64,000 nucleotides of DNA from Lysobacteraceae bacterium SCN 69-320 (GTDB lineage Bacteria > Pseudomonadota > Gammaproteobacteria > Xanthomonadales > Rhodanobacteraceae), in the NCBI GenBank assembly GCA_001725155.1, contig MEFP01000012.1, forward strand, positions 496,001 to 560,000, in the 5' to 3' direction. The translations under genes and the position numbers were made by a program. The notes below the pieces were generated by a model that made no database searches, was not told where the DNA came from, and was given only the letters and a program-made list of their open reading frames with translations. Positions 8,276-17,427 of the stretch are shown piece after piece; position 1 is the first letter of the stretch; every line of letters begins with the position of its first letter.

Positions 8276-8371
8276 GCTTACCTCCAGGTAGGTGACTGAG
8301 ACCGGCGTGCGTTCTTGTGCGCGCCGCGACTTTCCGCGAAAAAAGGCGCCCCTTCCTGTGAGCAGCACGCC

Positions 8372-9124
8372 ATGAATATCGGCATTGTCGGCGCCGGCCA
8401 GATCGGGTCAATCCTCGCGCGCCGATTGAGCGAGTCCGGTCATGTCGTGCGGCTGGCCAACTCGCGCGGCGCCGACGCGGTACGCCCGATCGCCATCGAG
8501 GTCGGCGCACGAGCCGCCGACGTAGCCGAGGCGTTGCGCCAGTCGCAGCTCGTCATTCTCGCGATTCCCGAGCACCGCATTCGCGTGCTGCCGCGCACGC
8601 TGTTCGCCGCCGTCCCTACCGCAACGATCATCGTCGATGCGGGCAACTACTATCCGGGCGCAGCCGACGAAGCGATCGCCGAGATCGAAGCCGGAATGCC
8701 GCACAGCGAATGGGTGGCCCGGCAGATCGGCCGTCCCGCGATCAAGGCGTTCAATACGATGCTCGCCGAGAGCCTGGCCACCAGGGCCAGACCCGCCGCC
8801 GCCGTCGACCGCATCGCCCTGCCCGTCGCCGGCGACGACGCCGCTGCCCGGCAGACTGTCATGGCGCTGATCGACGCGCTCGGCTTCGATGCCGTCGATG
8901 CCGGCCCCCTGGCCGAATCCTGGCGCCAGCAACCGGGCACGCCGGCCTGCTGCACCGATCTCGACGCAGCGACCTTGCGCCACGCCTTGTCGCTGGCGCA
9001 ACACGCCCAGAGCGCGCCGCGGCTCGCGCAGATCTTCGAGCGCATGAGCCAGTTGCCGGATACGGCCACAGGCGGCGATCTCGTACGCATCGCGCGGTCG
9101 GTGCACGGATTGCGATGGCCGTAG
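8372..9124 (+). CDS. NADPH-binding F420/dinucleotide reductase-like protein
   Basis: A 250-residue protein starting MNIGIVGAGQIGS, a Rossmann motif GxGxxG at residues 7-12. LANSRGAD around residues 28-35 is the typical spot for NADP phosphate binding. It then has VILAIPEHRI and KAFNTMLAE, a hallmark of the NADPH-dependent F420 reductase-like (F420_oxidored) family. The enzyme should be a soluble NADP-linked reductase of unknown substrate; outside archaea and actinobacteria these members do not necessarily use F420. It lies divergent from an HxlR regulator, which suggests induction by a reactive small molecule. The start is fixed by the Rossmann motif; the ribosome-binding site is weak. Confidence 0.75.
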   Translation: MNIGIVGAGQIGSILARRLSESGHVVRLANSRGADAVRPIAIEVGARAADVAEALRQSQLVILAIPEHRIRVLPRTLFAAVPTATIIVDAGNYYPGAADEAIAEIEAGMPHSEWVARQIGRPAIKAFNTMLAESLATRARPAAAVDRIALPVAGDDAAARQTVMALIDALGFDAVDAGPLAESWRQQPGTPACCTDLDAATLRHALSLAQHAQSAPRLAQIFERMSQLPDTATGGDLVRIARSVHGLRWP

Positions 9125-9413
9125 ACAGTGCCGGCTGCGGAATGCCGGCCGCCTTCGCGGCCTCAGTCAGCCGCCCGCAGAATCGCCGGTGGGCCGGACT
9201 TCCACGACTGCCCAGCGGGCGGCGTCGAAGGACGGACAGTCGCTTCACGACCCGCGACGGCGCGCGCGAATCGACCCGGCAGACGAAGGGCAAAGCAAGT
9301 GCCATCAGCCCGCCGGCAGGGCCGCTTCGGTCCCCTTGCACCGTGCCCGCGGCGCGACTACGGTCTACGCGCTTGCGCCCGGCAAGCAGCCTGTCCTGAC
9401 TGTGGAGTTCCCC

Positions 9414-10073
9414 ATGTCGCTCGCGCTATACGGCCATCCGTTTTCCTCGTACACGCAGAAAGTGCTGATCGCGCTGTACGAGAACGCGCTGCCGTTCGAG
9501 TTCCGCTGCCTGGGCCCGGACACGCCGCAGCACGCGGCCGACTGGCTGCGGCGCTGGCCGCTGGGCAAGTTCCCGCTGCTGCTGGACGGCGAGCACGAAG
9601 TCGTCGAAACCAGCATCATCATCGAATACCTGCAGCTGACTCGTCCGGGCACCGTGCCGTTGCTGCCGGGCGACGCCAGGGTCGCACTGGACGTGCGCTT
9701 CCTCGACCGTTTCTTCGATCTGCACGTCATGAGCCCCGTACAGCATGCGGTCAATGGCGCGCTGACGGGCGATCCGGCCAAGCGCGACGAAGCGCGCGCC
9801 TTCGCCGGAAACAAGCTCGAACTCGCCTATGCCTGGCTGAACCAGGCACTGGCCGGACGCACCTGGGCGACGCACGCCGGTTTCACGCTGGCCGACTGCG
9901 CCGCCGCTCCCGCGCTGTTCTACGCCGACTGGACGCACCGGATCTCCGAGGACTATCCCGTGCTGCGCGACTATCGCGCGCGCCTGCTCGCGCGGCCGTC
10001 GTTCGCACGCGCCGTGGAGGAAGCGCGGCCGTACCGGCCGCTGTTTCCGCTCGGTGCGCCGGACCGCGATTGA
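9414..10073 (+). CDS. Glutathione S-transferase family protein
   Basis: A 219-residue protein with an N-terminal thioredoxin-like GST domain, MSLALYGHPFSSYTQKVLIAL, in which a Ser in PFSSY is the probable catalytic residue. GKFPLLLDG and VETSIIIEYL form the glutathione gamma-glutamyl site. The C-terminal all-helical domain contains AGFTLADCAAAPALFYADW, the GST N-capping region. It is cytoplasmic and likely conjugates or reduces electrophiles with glutathione. GGAG stands eight bases before the ATG. The 289 bases upstream carry no gene I can support. Confidence 0.88.
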   Translation: MSLALYGHPFSSYTQKVLIALYENALPFEFRCLGPDTPQHAADWLRRWPLGKFPLLLDGEHEVVETSIIIEYLQLTRPGTVPLLPGDARVALDVRFLDRFFDLHVMSPVQHAVNGALTGDPAKRDEARAFAGNKLELAYAWLNQALAGRTWATHAGFTLADCAAAPALFYADWTHRISEDYPVLRDYRARLLARPSFARAVEEARPYRPLFPLGAPDRD

Positions 10074-10287
10074 AGCGGCCGCGCGCCCTGCAATCGCATC
10101 TCTCGCAGCGATGGACATTCCCGCACGTCGCCGGCGCATGCAGTCCACAACTGTCCGCGGCTTAACGAAATGCTAATCGCCGGCAGATAAAGATGACGGA
10201 CTGTTGCATTCACCACGGCTGATTTTCGCGGCGAGATTCGCGAGCGCAGCAACGCTCCCATCGACTGGTGCGGACACAGGGGTAGCC

Positions 10288-11436
10288 ATGTCGAGCGACT
10301 ACAGCATCGGTGTCGAGGAAGAATTCTTCCTGACCGAAACGTCTTCGGGTCTGATCGTCCCGCAGATGCCCGCGGGCTTCGTACGCGCCTGCAACCGCCA
10401 TGTCGCCGGCGAGGCGACCTACGAACTCATGCAATCGCAGATCGAGACCACGACGCCGGTCTGCCGCGATCCCGGCGAGCTGCGCCAGATGCTGGTCGCG
10501 CTGCGGACGGGGCTGGCCGACGTCGCCGCCGATTTCGGCCTGTCGCTGGTCGCCGCGGGTACGCATCCGCTGGGCGAATGGCGCGAACAGATCACCACCG
10601 TCGCCCCGCGCTATGAACGCATGATCGAGGACTTCCAGATCATCGGCCGGCGCAATCTGCTCTGCGGTCTGCATGTCCACGTCGCGCCGCCCGGCGGCGT
10701 GGACCGCGTCGACGTCATGAACCGGATCGTGCCGTGGCTGCCGCTGCTGCTCGCGCTGAGTACGTCATCGCCGTTCTGGTCGCGTCAGGACACGGGGCTG
10801 GCTTCGTACCGGCAGGCGGCCTACGACGAATGGCCGCGCACCGGCATTCCGGACCATTTCGGCGGTCAGGCCGAATACGACGCGTTCGTGCAGGGGCTGC
10901 TGAAGGCCGGCGTCATTCCCGATGCGAGCCAGCTCTGGTGGGCGATACGCCCGTCCGCGCGCTTTCCAACCCTGGAGCTGCGGCTCTGCGACAGCTGCAC
11001 GCACGTCGACGATGCACTGTGCATCGCCCACCTGTTCCGCTGTCTGGTCAGGGCGCTTACGCGCCAGCCGGAAGCCGGCCGCGCACGCACTCCGCTGACC
11101 CGCATGCTGGTCGAGGAAAACCGCTGGCAAGCCAAGCGCCAGGGCGTACGCGCGCAGTTCGTCGACGAAATCCACGGCGGCCGGCGCGAACCGTTGGAAG
11201 ACGCCTTGCAACGGCTGCTGGACTTCATCGAACCCGACATCGCTCATTTCGGCTGCCAGGCGGACGCACGGCACGCGCGCGCGATCGTCCGTCGCGGCAC
11301 CAGTGCGGATCTGCAGCGTGCGATCTACCGATCCCGTCGCGACGCCGGCGCCCCGCGGCGGGAGGCCTGTCAGGACGTCGTGCGCTGGCTGGGCGAAGCC
11401 ACGCGCGTGTCCGTGGGCGTCAGTCAGGCGGCCTGA
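10288..11436 (+). CDS. Carboxylate-amine ligase, YbdK/GCS2 family
   Basis: A 382-residue enzyme of the glutamate-cysteine ligase type 2 superfamily. The opening YSIGVEEEFFLTE carries the conserved EEE metal-binding group. Further family blocks are LMQSQIETTTPVC, LVAAGTHPLGEW, LCGLHVHVAPP, and LELRLCDSC near residue 230. E. coli YbdK has weak glutamate-cysteine ligase activity; the natural substrates of most members are unknown. The ATG at 10288 follows AGGGG by five bases and is preferred over an upstream ATG, since family members start right before the IGVEEE block. It is a single-gene unit as far as spacing shows. Confidence 0.85.
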   Translation: MSSDYSIGVEEEFFLTETSSGLIVPQMPAGFVRACNRHVAGEATYELMQSQIETTTPVCRDPGELRQMLVALRTGLADVAADFGLSLVAAGTHPLGEWREQITTVAPRYERMIEDFQIIGRRNLLCGLHVHVAPPGGVDRVDVMNRIVPWLPLLLALSTSSPFWSRQDTGLASYRQAAYDEWPRTGIPDHFGGQAEYDAFVQGLLKAGVIPDASQLWWAIRPSARFPTLELRLCDSCTHVDDALCIAHLFRCLVRALTRQPEAGRARTPLTRMLVEENRWQAKRQGVRAQFVDEIHGGRREPLEDALQRLLDFIEPDIAHFGCQADARHARAIVRRGTSADLQRAIYRSRRDAGAPRREACQDVVRWLGEATRVSVGVSQAA

Positions 11437-11549
11437 CGGCGAAACCGTCGCCGCTGTCGCGAAAGCCGCTCCTCGCCTGATGCGTGGATCCGGCTGAATC
11501 CGCTGCGCAGTCCGGCCGGGTTCGCATCGAGCTCGCCGCAGTCGCCCGA

Positions 11550-11939
11550 TCAATGCGGCTTCTTCTCCGCCGGGCTTTCGGTGTGCATGACGCAGCGCCA
11601 GTCGCCGTCGACCTTCACCCAGGTCGAGGTATCGTAGACGTTCATCTGCACCGGCTTGCCCTGCATCTCCATGCGCTGGTCGACCTGATACGTCGCGATG
11701 GCGACGTCGTGGCGCGGGAAGATCACGTCCATGTTCGAGATCGAATACTCCACGAGCTTGTAGCGGTCGTCCCTGGCCATGCGCGTGTAGGCCGCATGAT
11801 CGAATTTGTTCGCCCCATGCCCGCTGACCATGACGGCCGGCTCGGTCAGCATGCCGGTGGCGACCTCGGGCTTGCCGGCTACAAGAGAATCCCAGAATGC
11901 CCGCTCAAGCTTCTCGATTTCACCCTGACGCTTGTTCAT
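11550..11939 (-). CDS. NTF2-like (DUF4440-type) protein
   Basis: A 129-residue protein with the NTF2-like cone pattern: an N-terminal helix IEKLERAFWDSLVAGK, then strands AVMVSGHG, DVIFPRHDVAIATYQVDQ and MNVYDTSTWVKVDGDWRCVMH. The end DGDWRCVMHTES is typical of SnoaL/DUF4440 proteins. These bind or turn over small hydrophobic molecules, or act as stress-related accessory proteins; the role here is unknown. No signal peptide. The start follows GGAGTCAGG. The gene is flanked by unrelated genes and appears monocistronic. Confidence 0.7.
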   Translation of the reverse strand: MNKRQGEIEKLERAFWDSLVAGKPEVATGMLTEPAVMVSGHGANKFDHAAYTRMARDDRYKLVEYSISNMDVIFPRHDVAIATYQVDQRMEMQGKPVQMNVYDTSTWVKVDGDWRCVMHTESPAEKKPH

Positions 11940-12297
11940 GACCTGACTCCGGAAGCAACACAGGATCAAACAGATAAATGGCGCGGCGTTAGCGACAGGT
12001 GAGCGCTACGGCAACAGCCATCTAACGGTCGATTGCCGCTGACATTGCTTCTTCGTTCGATCCGGCGCGATTCCGCGCGATCGTGTCTGTCGTCCGTGTC
12101 GAAAGGCCGCCGCCGCGGCGCCGGACGCAACGGCCCTGCAAACCCCGGTGAGAGAACGCGGCCGACCGCGACAGTGTGATGGCGGAATGCGCCCGCCTTT
12201 CGTCCGACTGCGGGACGAAAGCTGGAAAAACCATCAGCCGCGCACGTCCACGCGACCATGGCTCATGTCGCTGCGACTGCCGGATACGGAGATAGAT
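11940..12297. other. Intergenic region with a 9-bp hairpin
   Basis: This 358-base gap lies between the NTF2-like gene and a divergent secreted-protein gene and should hold both promoters. A perfect hairpin with arms CTTTCGTCC and GGACGAAAG and a 7-base loop spans 12196-12220, about 80 bases before the plus-strand start. It lacks a T run, so it is not an intrinsic terminator; it may be a leader structure or an operator. Nothing else was recognised. Confidence 0.5.
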
Positions 12298-12792
12298 ATG
12301 ACGCTGCGCTCTTGTCTGCCGGTTCTCGCGCTATCCATGCTGTCGGTATCCGCCGACGCGGCACTCGTGACGACCGCTCCGGGCGAAACCTGCGCCCTGT
12401 TGAAGGGCGTGGGTCTGGCAACGAGAGGCTGGAAGAACCAGTACGAGGATCAGTTCGGCTGCTCGTCTCCGTACAAGGAAATCGGCACCGCCTTTCCGTT
12501 GGCCAACAATCTCGCGTACTACGTGGACGGCGGCCCGACGACCGCCAGCCGGGCGAAGCTCGTGCTGAACGTCAACGACAGGGAATCCGCAGTTCCTGCG
12601 CATGACGAGCTGCTGAAGGCCGCGCAGATCCTGAGCGCGAAAGTGATCGGAATACCGCTGCCGAGCGAGATCGCCGCGGCGATCGCCAGCGGAACGAGCC
12701 TGTCGAAGTCCGCGGGAAGGGCAACCGTCGAAGTGCTGCGCACCGACTGGCCGACGGGCAAGGGTTATGAGGTGAAGATCGTTTTCGAATAG
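12298..12792 (+). CDS. Secreted protein of unknown function
   Basis: A 164-residue product with a clear signal peptide (MTLRSCLPVLALSMLSVSADA). The mature part of about 143 residues has two cysteines (in GETCALL and QFGCSSPY) that could form a disulfide. It includes LANNLAYYVDG, an extended strand AKLVLNVN, a helix HDELLKAAQILSAKVIG, and the end KGYEVKIVFE. I do not recognise the family. GGAGA sits six bases before the ATG. Composition is slightly less G+C-rich than the neighbours. It is probably periplasmic; the neighbouring genes give no hint of a role. Confidence 0.65.
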   Translation: MTLRSCLPVLALSMLSVSADAALVTTAPGETCALLKGVGLATRGWKNQYEDQFGCSSPYKEIGTAFPLANNLAYYVDGGPTTASRAKLVLNVNDRESAVPAHDELLKAAQILSAKVIGIPLPSEIAAAIASGTSLSKSAGRATVEVLRTDWPTGKGYEVKIVFE

Positions 12793-12915
12793 GAAGCAGT
12801 CGCCGGAACCGCCTCGCCAGCGCGCTCGCGAGCCTGGTCGGAACCATCCGCCTGGCGTCCGTCACGAATTCGGCAACCGCAGGCGACCGAGCGACACGCA
12901 GGTGCCCGCTTGCGG

Positions 12916-14202
12916 CTAACGCCCCCGCCTGTCATTCCACCAGTCCGCCGCCTGGTACCACCAGTAGCTGGCCTGCGCACCGAGGAATCCGGCCGGCCGC
13001 ATCGCCGAGACGAGCCCGAACGGTGCGAACCGCTGCCAGGCCGTGTCGTCCTGGGCGATCGCTGCGGAGAGCAGTTCGCCGGCGACGGTCGTCGGCGCCA
13101 CGCCGTGTCCGCCGAAGGCCTGCGCGTACCAGATCCCGTTCGGCTTGCGGCCGATCTGCGGCATCTGATGACGTGCGTAGCTCATGAGGCCGGACCAGGC
13201 GAAGTCGATGTGCGTGCCGGCGAGCTGGGGATAGACCTTCAGCAGGTCGCGGTAGAGCAGATCGCGCACGCGTGCAGGCGAGCGGTCGCGGACCGAGATG
13301 CGGCCGCCCCAGAGCAGGCGCGAGTCGGGCAGCGGGCGGTAGTAGTCGAACGCGAAGCGCGTGTCGTAGACCGCGGCGCGGGTATTGATGCATTCGCGCA
13401 GGCGCGGGCCCAGCGGCTCGGTGACCATGACGTAGGTCGCGATCGGCAGCACGGCCCGGTCGACCTGGCCGTCGAGGCCGGCGAGATAGCCGCCGCAGCA
13501 CAGCACGACGTGTTCGGCTTCGATGTCGCCGCCGGCGGTGCGGACGCGCCAGCCTTCGCCGTGGCGCGCGAGCGCGGTGACCGGCGAGTGTTCATGAACG
13601 GCTACGCCCTTCTCGGCCGCCGCCCTGGCGAGCCCTATCGCATAGTTCAGCGGGTGCAGATGCACCGCGTTGCGTTCCCACAGCGCGTCGCTGTAGCGCT
13701 CGGTGCGCAGCAGTTCGCGCACGGTGGATTTCGGCACCCAGTCCCAATGCACGCCGAACTGCTCGGCCAGAAATTCCTGGCGCTCGCGCAGGATGCGCGG
13801 ATCGTGGAACCAGTTGGCCCAGATCACGCCCTCGTCGACCATGGCGCAGGGGATGCGGTATTTGCCCACGCGCGAGCGGATCAGCTGCACGCCGCCCAGG
13901 GTACTCAGGAACAGCGCCTTGGCATTGTCCTGGCCGAGCTCGCGCACGAGCGCCTGCTCGCCGCGCGAGTAGCCGGCGAACACGAAGCCGCCGTTGCGGC
14001 CCGACGCGCCGAAGCCGACGGTTTCGCTTTCGAGCAGCGCGACATCGCCGACACCGCGCTCGGCCAGGCCAAGCGCGGTGTTGAGACCTGCATAGCCGCC
14101 GCCGATCACGACCACGCGCTTGGCATGGCGGCCTGCCAGCGGCGCGAAGCCGCCGTAGGCCGTCGCCGTCGCGCGGTAGTAGCTGGCGGGCAAAGCGGTC
14201 AT
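12916..14202 (-). CDS. FAD-dependent oxidoreductase, PuuB/DAO type
   Basis: A 428-residue protein of the D-amino-acid-oxidase/glycine-oxidase fold. VVVIGGGYAGLNTALGLAE near residue 30 is the FAD Rossmann motif, followed by LLESETVGFGASGRNGGFV. Near the C-terminus SGLMSYARHQMPQIG and WYAQAFGGHGVAPT are the second FAD-binding block. The closest recognisable class is gamma-glutamylputrescine oxidase-like enzymes, which oxidise secondary amines with release of hydrogen peroxide. The start overlaps the stop of the lipoprotein gene by four bases. It is the last gene of a minus-strand run that starts at least at the PLP enzyme. The substrate is not known. Confidence 0.75.
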   Translation of the reverse strand: MTALPASYYRATATAYGGFAPLAGRHAKRVVVIGGGYAGLNTALGLAERGVGDVALLESETVGFGASGRNGGFVFAGYSRGEQALVRELGQDNAKALFLSTLGGVQLIRSRVGKYRIPCAMVDEGVIWANWFHDPRILRERQEFLAEQFGVHWDWVPKSTVRELLRTERYSDALWERNAVHLHPLNYAIGLARAAAEKGVAVHEHSPVTALARHGEGWRVRTAGGDIEAEHVVLCCGGYLAGLDGQVDRAVLPIATYVMVTEPLGPRLRECINTRAAVYDTRFAFDYYRPLPDSRLLWGGRISVRDRSPARVRDLLYRDLLKVYPQLAGTHIDFAWSGLMSYARHQMPQIGRKPNGIWYAQAFGGHGVAPTTVAGELLSAAIAQDDTAWQRFAPFGLVSAMRPAGFLGAQASYWWYQAADWWNDRRGR

Positions 14203-15164
14203 TGCGCGCGCGTGTCCCGCGCGGTGTTTTCGACTTCGAGGCCGACCTGCAGCCAGCCCAGACTCAGACCGATGCGCCTGGCATCGGGATCGGCCCAGAC
14301 ATAGCTCAGCATGCGGCCGCTGGCGTCTTCGATCACGCCCAGGCGCAGCACCTCGGTATTGCTCTCGCGATAGGTCAGCCGCGCGAGTTCCAGCGAATAG
14401 CCCGAAGCAGCGCCGTCGCGGAATTTCAGCGGCATGCGGCCGCCTTCGCTGTGCAGGCGCAGATCGCGGCGCAGGTGCCAGTCGTTGTTGTCGGGCAAAG
14501 CTTTCACGCCGCCGCCGTTGAGCGCATCCCAGCCGGTGAACCAGCGCACGCGCTGCGACAGGGTGGCCGCATCGACGCCGCGGGCCTGATCGGCGACCAT
14601 CACGACGCGCAGGCGGTCGTTGACGAGTTCGAAGCGCAGCGGCAGCAGCGCGGCAGTGGCGCCGATGCCCGGCAGCAGTGCGCTGCAGGCCGAGGGATCG
14701 GCGGCGAAGGCCAGGCCGTTGCGCGTGGCGGCAGCTTTCAGCATGCAGGCATTCAGCGGCGCCCAGGACTTGTCGTCGATGCGCACGTTCTTGACCGGAT
14801 TCAGGAACACGGCTTCGGCGTCGGCCGTCAGCGGCCGGTACGGCAGGAAGCCGTTGCCTTCGCTGATCAGAAGCCAGCGCGCCTCCTGCACCGGCGTGGT
14901 ATCCGGCAGCACGACGCGCCAGAGCAACTGCTTCCTGTCGCCGCCCGGGTGGGTCAGCCAGTGATGGATGGCCGGCGCCGCATTGGTCGCCGGCGCCTGT
15001 TTGCCGCCGGCCGACGCATTCCAGCGCTCGGCATGATTGTCGTACTCGCCGGCCAGTTCCTGCGGCACGGACACGGCCGACTCGGAAGTCGTGCGCGCCG
15101 GCAGCGCGCCGCAGGCGGACAGCAGCAGCGCGGAAGCCGCGAGCAGGCAGAACGGTAAGCGCAT
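14199..15164 (-). CDS. CpcT/CpeT-like lipoprotein
   Basis: A 321-residue protein with a signal peptide ending in the lipobox LLLSAC (Cys near residue 18), so it is a membrane-anchored periplasmic lipoprotein. After it, VPQELAGEYDNHAERWN and an HHWLTH block followed by LLWRVVLP resemble the CpcT/CpeT fold (a lipocalin-like beta barrel). Cyanobacterial members attach phycobilins, but proteobacterial relatives have no known bilin substrate. GGAGG lies four bases before the ATG. The stop codon overlaps the start of the FAD oxidoreductase gene, so the two are likely coupled. The family assignment rests on a short motif and should be taken as moderate. Confidence 0.5.
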   Translation of the reverse strand: MRLPFCLLAASALLLSACGALPARTTSESAVSVPQELAGEYDNHAERWNASAGGKQAPATNAAPAIHHWLTHPGGDRKQLLWRVVLPDTTPVQEARWLLISEGNGFLPYRPLTADAEAVFLNPVKNVRIDDKSWAPLNACMLKAAATRNGLAFAADPSACSALLPGIGATAALLPLRFELVNDRLRVVMVADQARGVDAATLSQRVRWFTGWDALNGGGVKALPDNNDWHLRRDLRLHSEGGRMPLKFRDGAASGYSLELARLTYRESNTEVLRLGVIEDASGRMLSYVWADPDARRIGLSLGWLQVGLEVENTARDTRAQ

Positions 15165-15191
15165 GTTTCCTCCGAAAGCGTTGATGCAACC

Positions 15192-16376
15192 CTACACGCG
15201 ATCCAGGGCCTGGGCGAGATCGGCGATCAGTACGTCGGCGTCTTCCAGGCCGATCGAAAGCCGCACGAGATTGACCGGCACCTGCCCTGCCCGCGCCTCG
15301 GCCACGCGCGTATCCGGCGGATACACGGCCGCCACCGGAAACAGCAGCGATTCGTAGCCGCCCCAGGATACGGTCATCAGGAACCGTCGCAGCGCATCGC
15401 AGAACCGTTCGATGCTGCGCGTGCTGTCGCAGCGAATGGTGAACGACAGCAGACCGCTGGCGCCGCTGGTCTGGCGCCGGCTCAGGTCGTATTGCGGATC
15501 GTCGGCGTCATGCGGATACCAGACGCGTTCGACTTTCGGATGCGCCTTCAGATACGCCACGACGGCCTGCGTGGTCTCGGCGATCTGACGCAGTCGCACG
15601 GGCAATGTCCGCAGTCCGCGTATCATGAGCCAGGCGTCGTGCGGCGACAGCATCGCGCCCAACGTCATGTACGGTCCGCTGAACACTTCGCGGATCAGCG
15701 CCTTGCTGCCGCAAAGCACGCCGGCGACGACGTCGCTGTGGCCGTTGAGATACTTCGTCGCCGAATGCGCGACGAGGTCGATGCCCAGCGCGATCGCGCG
15801 CTGATTCAGCGGTGTCGCATAGCTGTTGTCGAGCAGGGTACGGATGCCGCGGCTGCGGGCGAGCGCGGCGACGGCGGCCAGATCCTGCTGCTCGTAGGTC
15901 ATCGTGTTCGGGCTTTCGAGCACGATGAGCCGCGTCTGCGGCGTCACGGCGGCAGCGATCGCCGCGGTGTCGCGCGCATCGACGAAGCTGTGGCTCACGT
16001 TGAAGCGCGCAAGGAAATCGCGCAGCAGGCCGCGCGTCCACGAATACGGCTTCTGCACGCAGATCACGTGGTCGCCGGACCTTAGCCCGGCTATCACGCC
16101 GGCAGCGATCGCCGCGGCGCCCGAGCCGAACAGCAGGGCGTCCTCGGCGCCTTCGAGCGCAGCCAGCTTCTTGCGCAGGATTTCGACGGTCGGATTGTTG
16201 CCGCGCGTGTACAGCGTGTTGTCGAGCTCGTCGCCGAAAGCCGCACGCATGCGCGCGACGGTCTCGAACGCGAAGATCGAACTCTGGTAGATCGGCGGCG
16301 CGACGGCGCCGCGATGGCGCGAGCGATCCTCCTCGCCGAGATGGTTCAGGATGTAGCTCAGATCGTGCTCGTGCAT
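15192..16376 (-). CDS. Cystathionine gamma-synthase-family PLP enzyme
   Basis: A 394-residue enzyme of the Cys/Met metabolism (MetB/MetC) family. It shows APPIYQSSIFAF at the start, YTRGNNPTVEILRKKLAALEG, FGSGAAAIAAGV, and the PLP-lysine block HSATKYLNGHSDVVAG near residue 203. Near the C-terminus SWGGYESLLF and NLVRLSIGLEDADVL bind the substrate carboxylate. It may make or split cystathionine, or act as a homologous lyase; the sequence alone cannot decide between these. GGAAGG lies seven bases before the ATG. It follows galU by 24 bases and precedes the lipoprotein gene by 27, so it is likely part of the same transcript. Confidence 0.8.
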   Translation of the reverse strand: MHEHDLSYILNHLGEEDRSRHRGAVAPPIYQSSIFAFETVARMRAAFGDELDNTLYTRGNNPTVEILRKKLAALEGAEDALLFGSGAAAIAAGVIAGLRSGDHVICVQKPYSWTRGLLRDFLARFNVSHSFVDARDTAAIAAAVTPQTRLIVLESPNTMTYEQQDLAAVAALARSRGIRTLLDNSYATPLNQRAIALGIDLVAHSATKYLNGHSDVVAGVLCGSKALIREVFSGPYMTLGAMLSPHDAWLMIRGLRTLPVRLRQIAETTQAVVAYLKAHPKVERVWYPHDADDPQYDLSRRQTSGASGLLSFTIRCDSTRSIERFCDALRRFLMTVSWGGYESLLFPVAAVYPPDTRVAEARAGQVPVNLVRLSIGLEDADVLIADLAQALDRV

Positions 16377-16400
16377 CGCGGCCTTCCGTGCGCCCTGCGC

Positions 16401-17270
16401 TTACTTGCCGGCGACGAACTCGCGCGTGGCGGCGGCCAGGGCCGGGTCCTGCAGCGCGAAGTGCATCGTGGCCTTCACGAGCCCGAGCTTGTTGCCGCAG
16501 TCGAAACGCTCGCCTTCGAAGCGATAGGCCAGCACGCGTTCCTGCTTGAGCAGCGCGTCGATCGCGTCGGTCAGCTGGATTTCGCCGCCGGCGCCGGGCC
16601 TGGTCGATTCCAGCAGCGAGAAGATGCGGCCCGGCAGCACGTAGCGGCCGACCACGGCCAGATTCGACGGTGCGTCCTCGGGCTTGGGCTTCTCGACCAT
16701 GAGCTTGATCAGCGCGGCGCGGTCGTTGATCGGCGTCGCGTCGACGATGCCGTACTTGTTGGTCTGCTCGCGCGGCACTTCCTCCACGGCGATCACACCG
16801 GAGTTCTCGAACGCGGCGAGTTCGGCCATCTGGCGCAGCGCGCTCGCGCCGCTGTTCCAGATCAGGTCGTCGGGCAGGATCACGCCGAACGGTTCGTTGC
16901 CGACGACGGGCTTGGCGCACAGCACGGCGTGGCCCAGGCCCAGCGCTTCGGGCTGGGTCACGAACACGCAGCGCACGTGCTTGGGCAGCACGTTCTGCAC
17001 CAGCGACAGCAGCTCCTTCTTGCCGGCCTGTTCCAGCTTGGTTTCCAGTTCGTAGGCCTTGTCGAAATAGTCGGCGATCGCGTGCTTGTAGCGGTTGGTC
17101 ACGAAGATCAGCGTGTCGGCGCCGGCATCGACGGCTTCGTCGACGGCGTACTGGATCAGCGGCCGGTCCAGCACCGGCAGCATTTCCTTGGCCACGACCT
17201 TGGTCGCCGGCAGGAAGCGCGTGCCGAGACCGGCGACCGGGAAGACGACCTTGCGTAGACGTTGCGACAT
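16401..17270 (-). CDS. galU: UTP-glucose-1-phosphate uridylyltransferase
   Basis: A 289-residue GalU. KVVFPVAGLGTRFLPATK at the start is the nucleotide-binding loop, followed by KEMLPVLDRPLIQYAVDEA. VTQPEALGLGHAV, FGVILPDDLIW, and GGEIQLTDAIDALL are also hallmarks. It makes UDP-glucose from UTP and glucose-1-phosphate for surface polysaccharides and lipopolysaccharide. The start at 17270 follows AGGAG by six bases and gives the usual length of 290-300. It follows the WbpM-type dehydratase gene after 157 bases; that gap contains a short GGGGAATGGGGAA run but no gene. Confidence 0.95.
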   Translation of the reverse strand: MSQRLRKVVFPVAGLGTRFLPATKVVAKEMLPVLDRPLIQYAVDEAVDAGADTLIFVTNRYKHAIADYFDKAYELETKLEQAGKKELLSLVQNVLPKHVRCVFVTQPEALGLGHAVLCAKPVVGNEPFGVILPDDLIWNSGASALRQMAELAAFENSGVIAVEEVPREQTNKYGIVDATPINDRAALIKLMVEKPKPEDAPSNLAVVGRYVLPGRIFSLLESTRPGAGGEIQLTDAIDALLKQERVLAYRFEGERFDCGNKLGLVKATMHFALQDPALAAATREFVAGK

Positions 17271-17427
17271 GCGGACTCCTAGCGGATCAGGCAATCGGGG
17301 AATGGGGAACGAAGCGGAAGCGCCGTGCGGTGGCAGCGCAGCGCGATGACAGCGGGAAGAAGCCGCATGGCCCCGTGCCGCGGCGAGATCGGGCCGGAAT
17401 CGACTGGCCGCATTGGCGAACAGGACA

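Noticed and set aside
17290-17312. GGGGAATGGGGAA run after the WbpM-type gene as a repeat element
   Set aside because: Only about two short units; too little to call a repeat, though it recalls purine-rich repeats of some Xanthomonadales.
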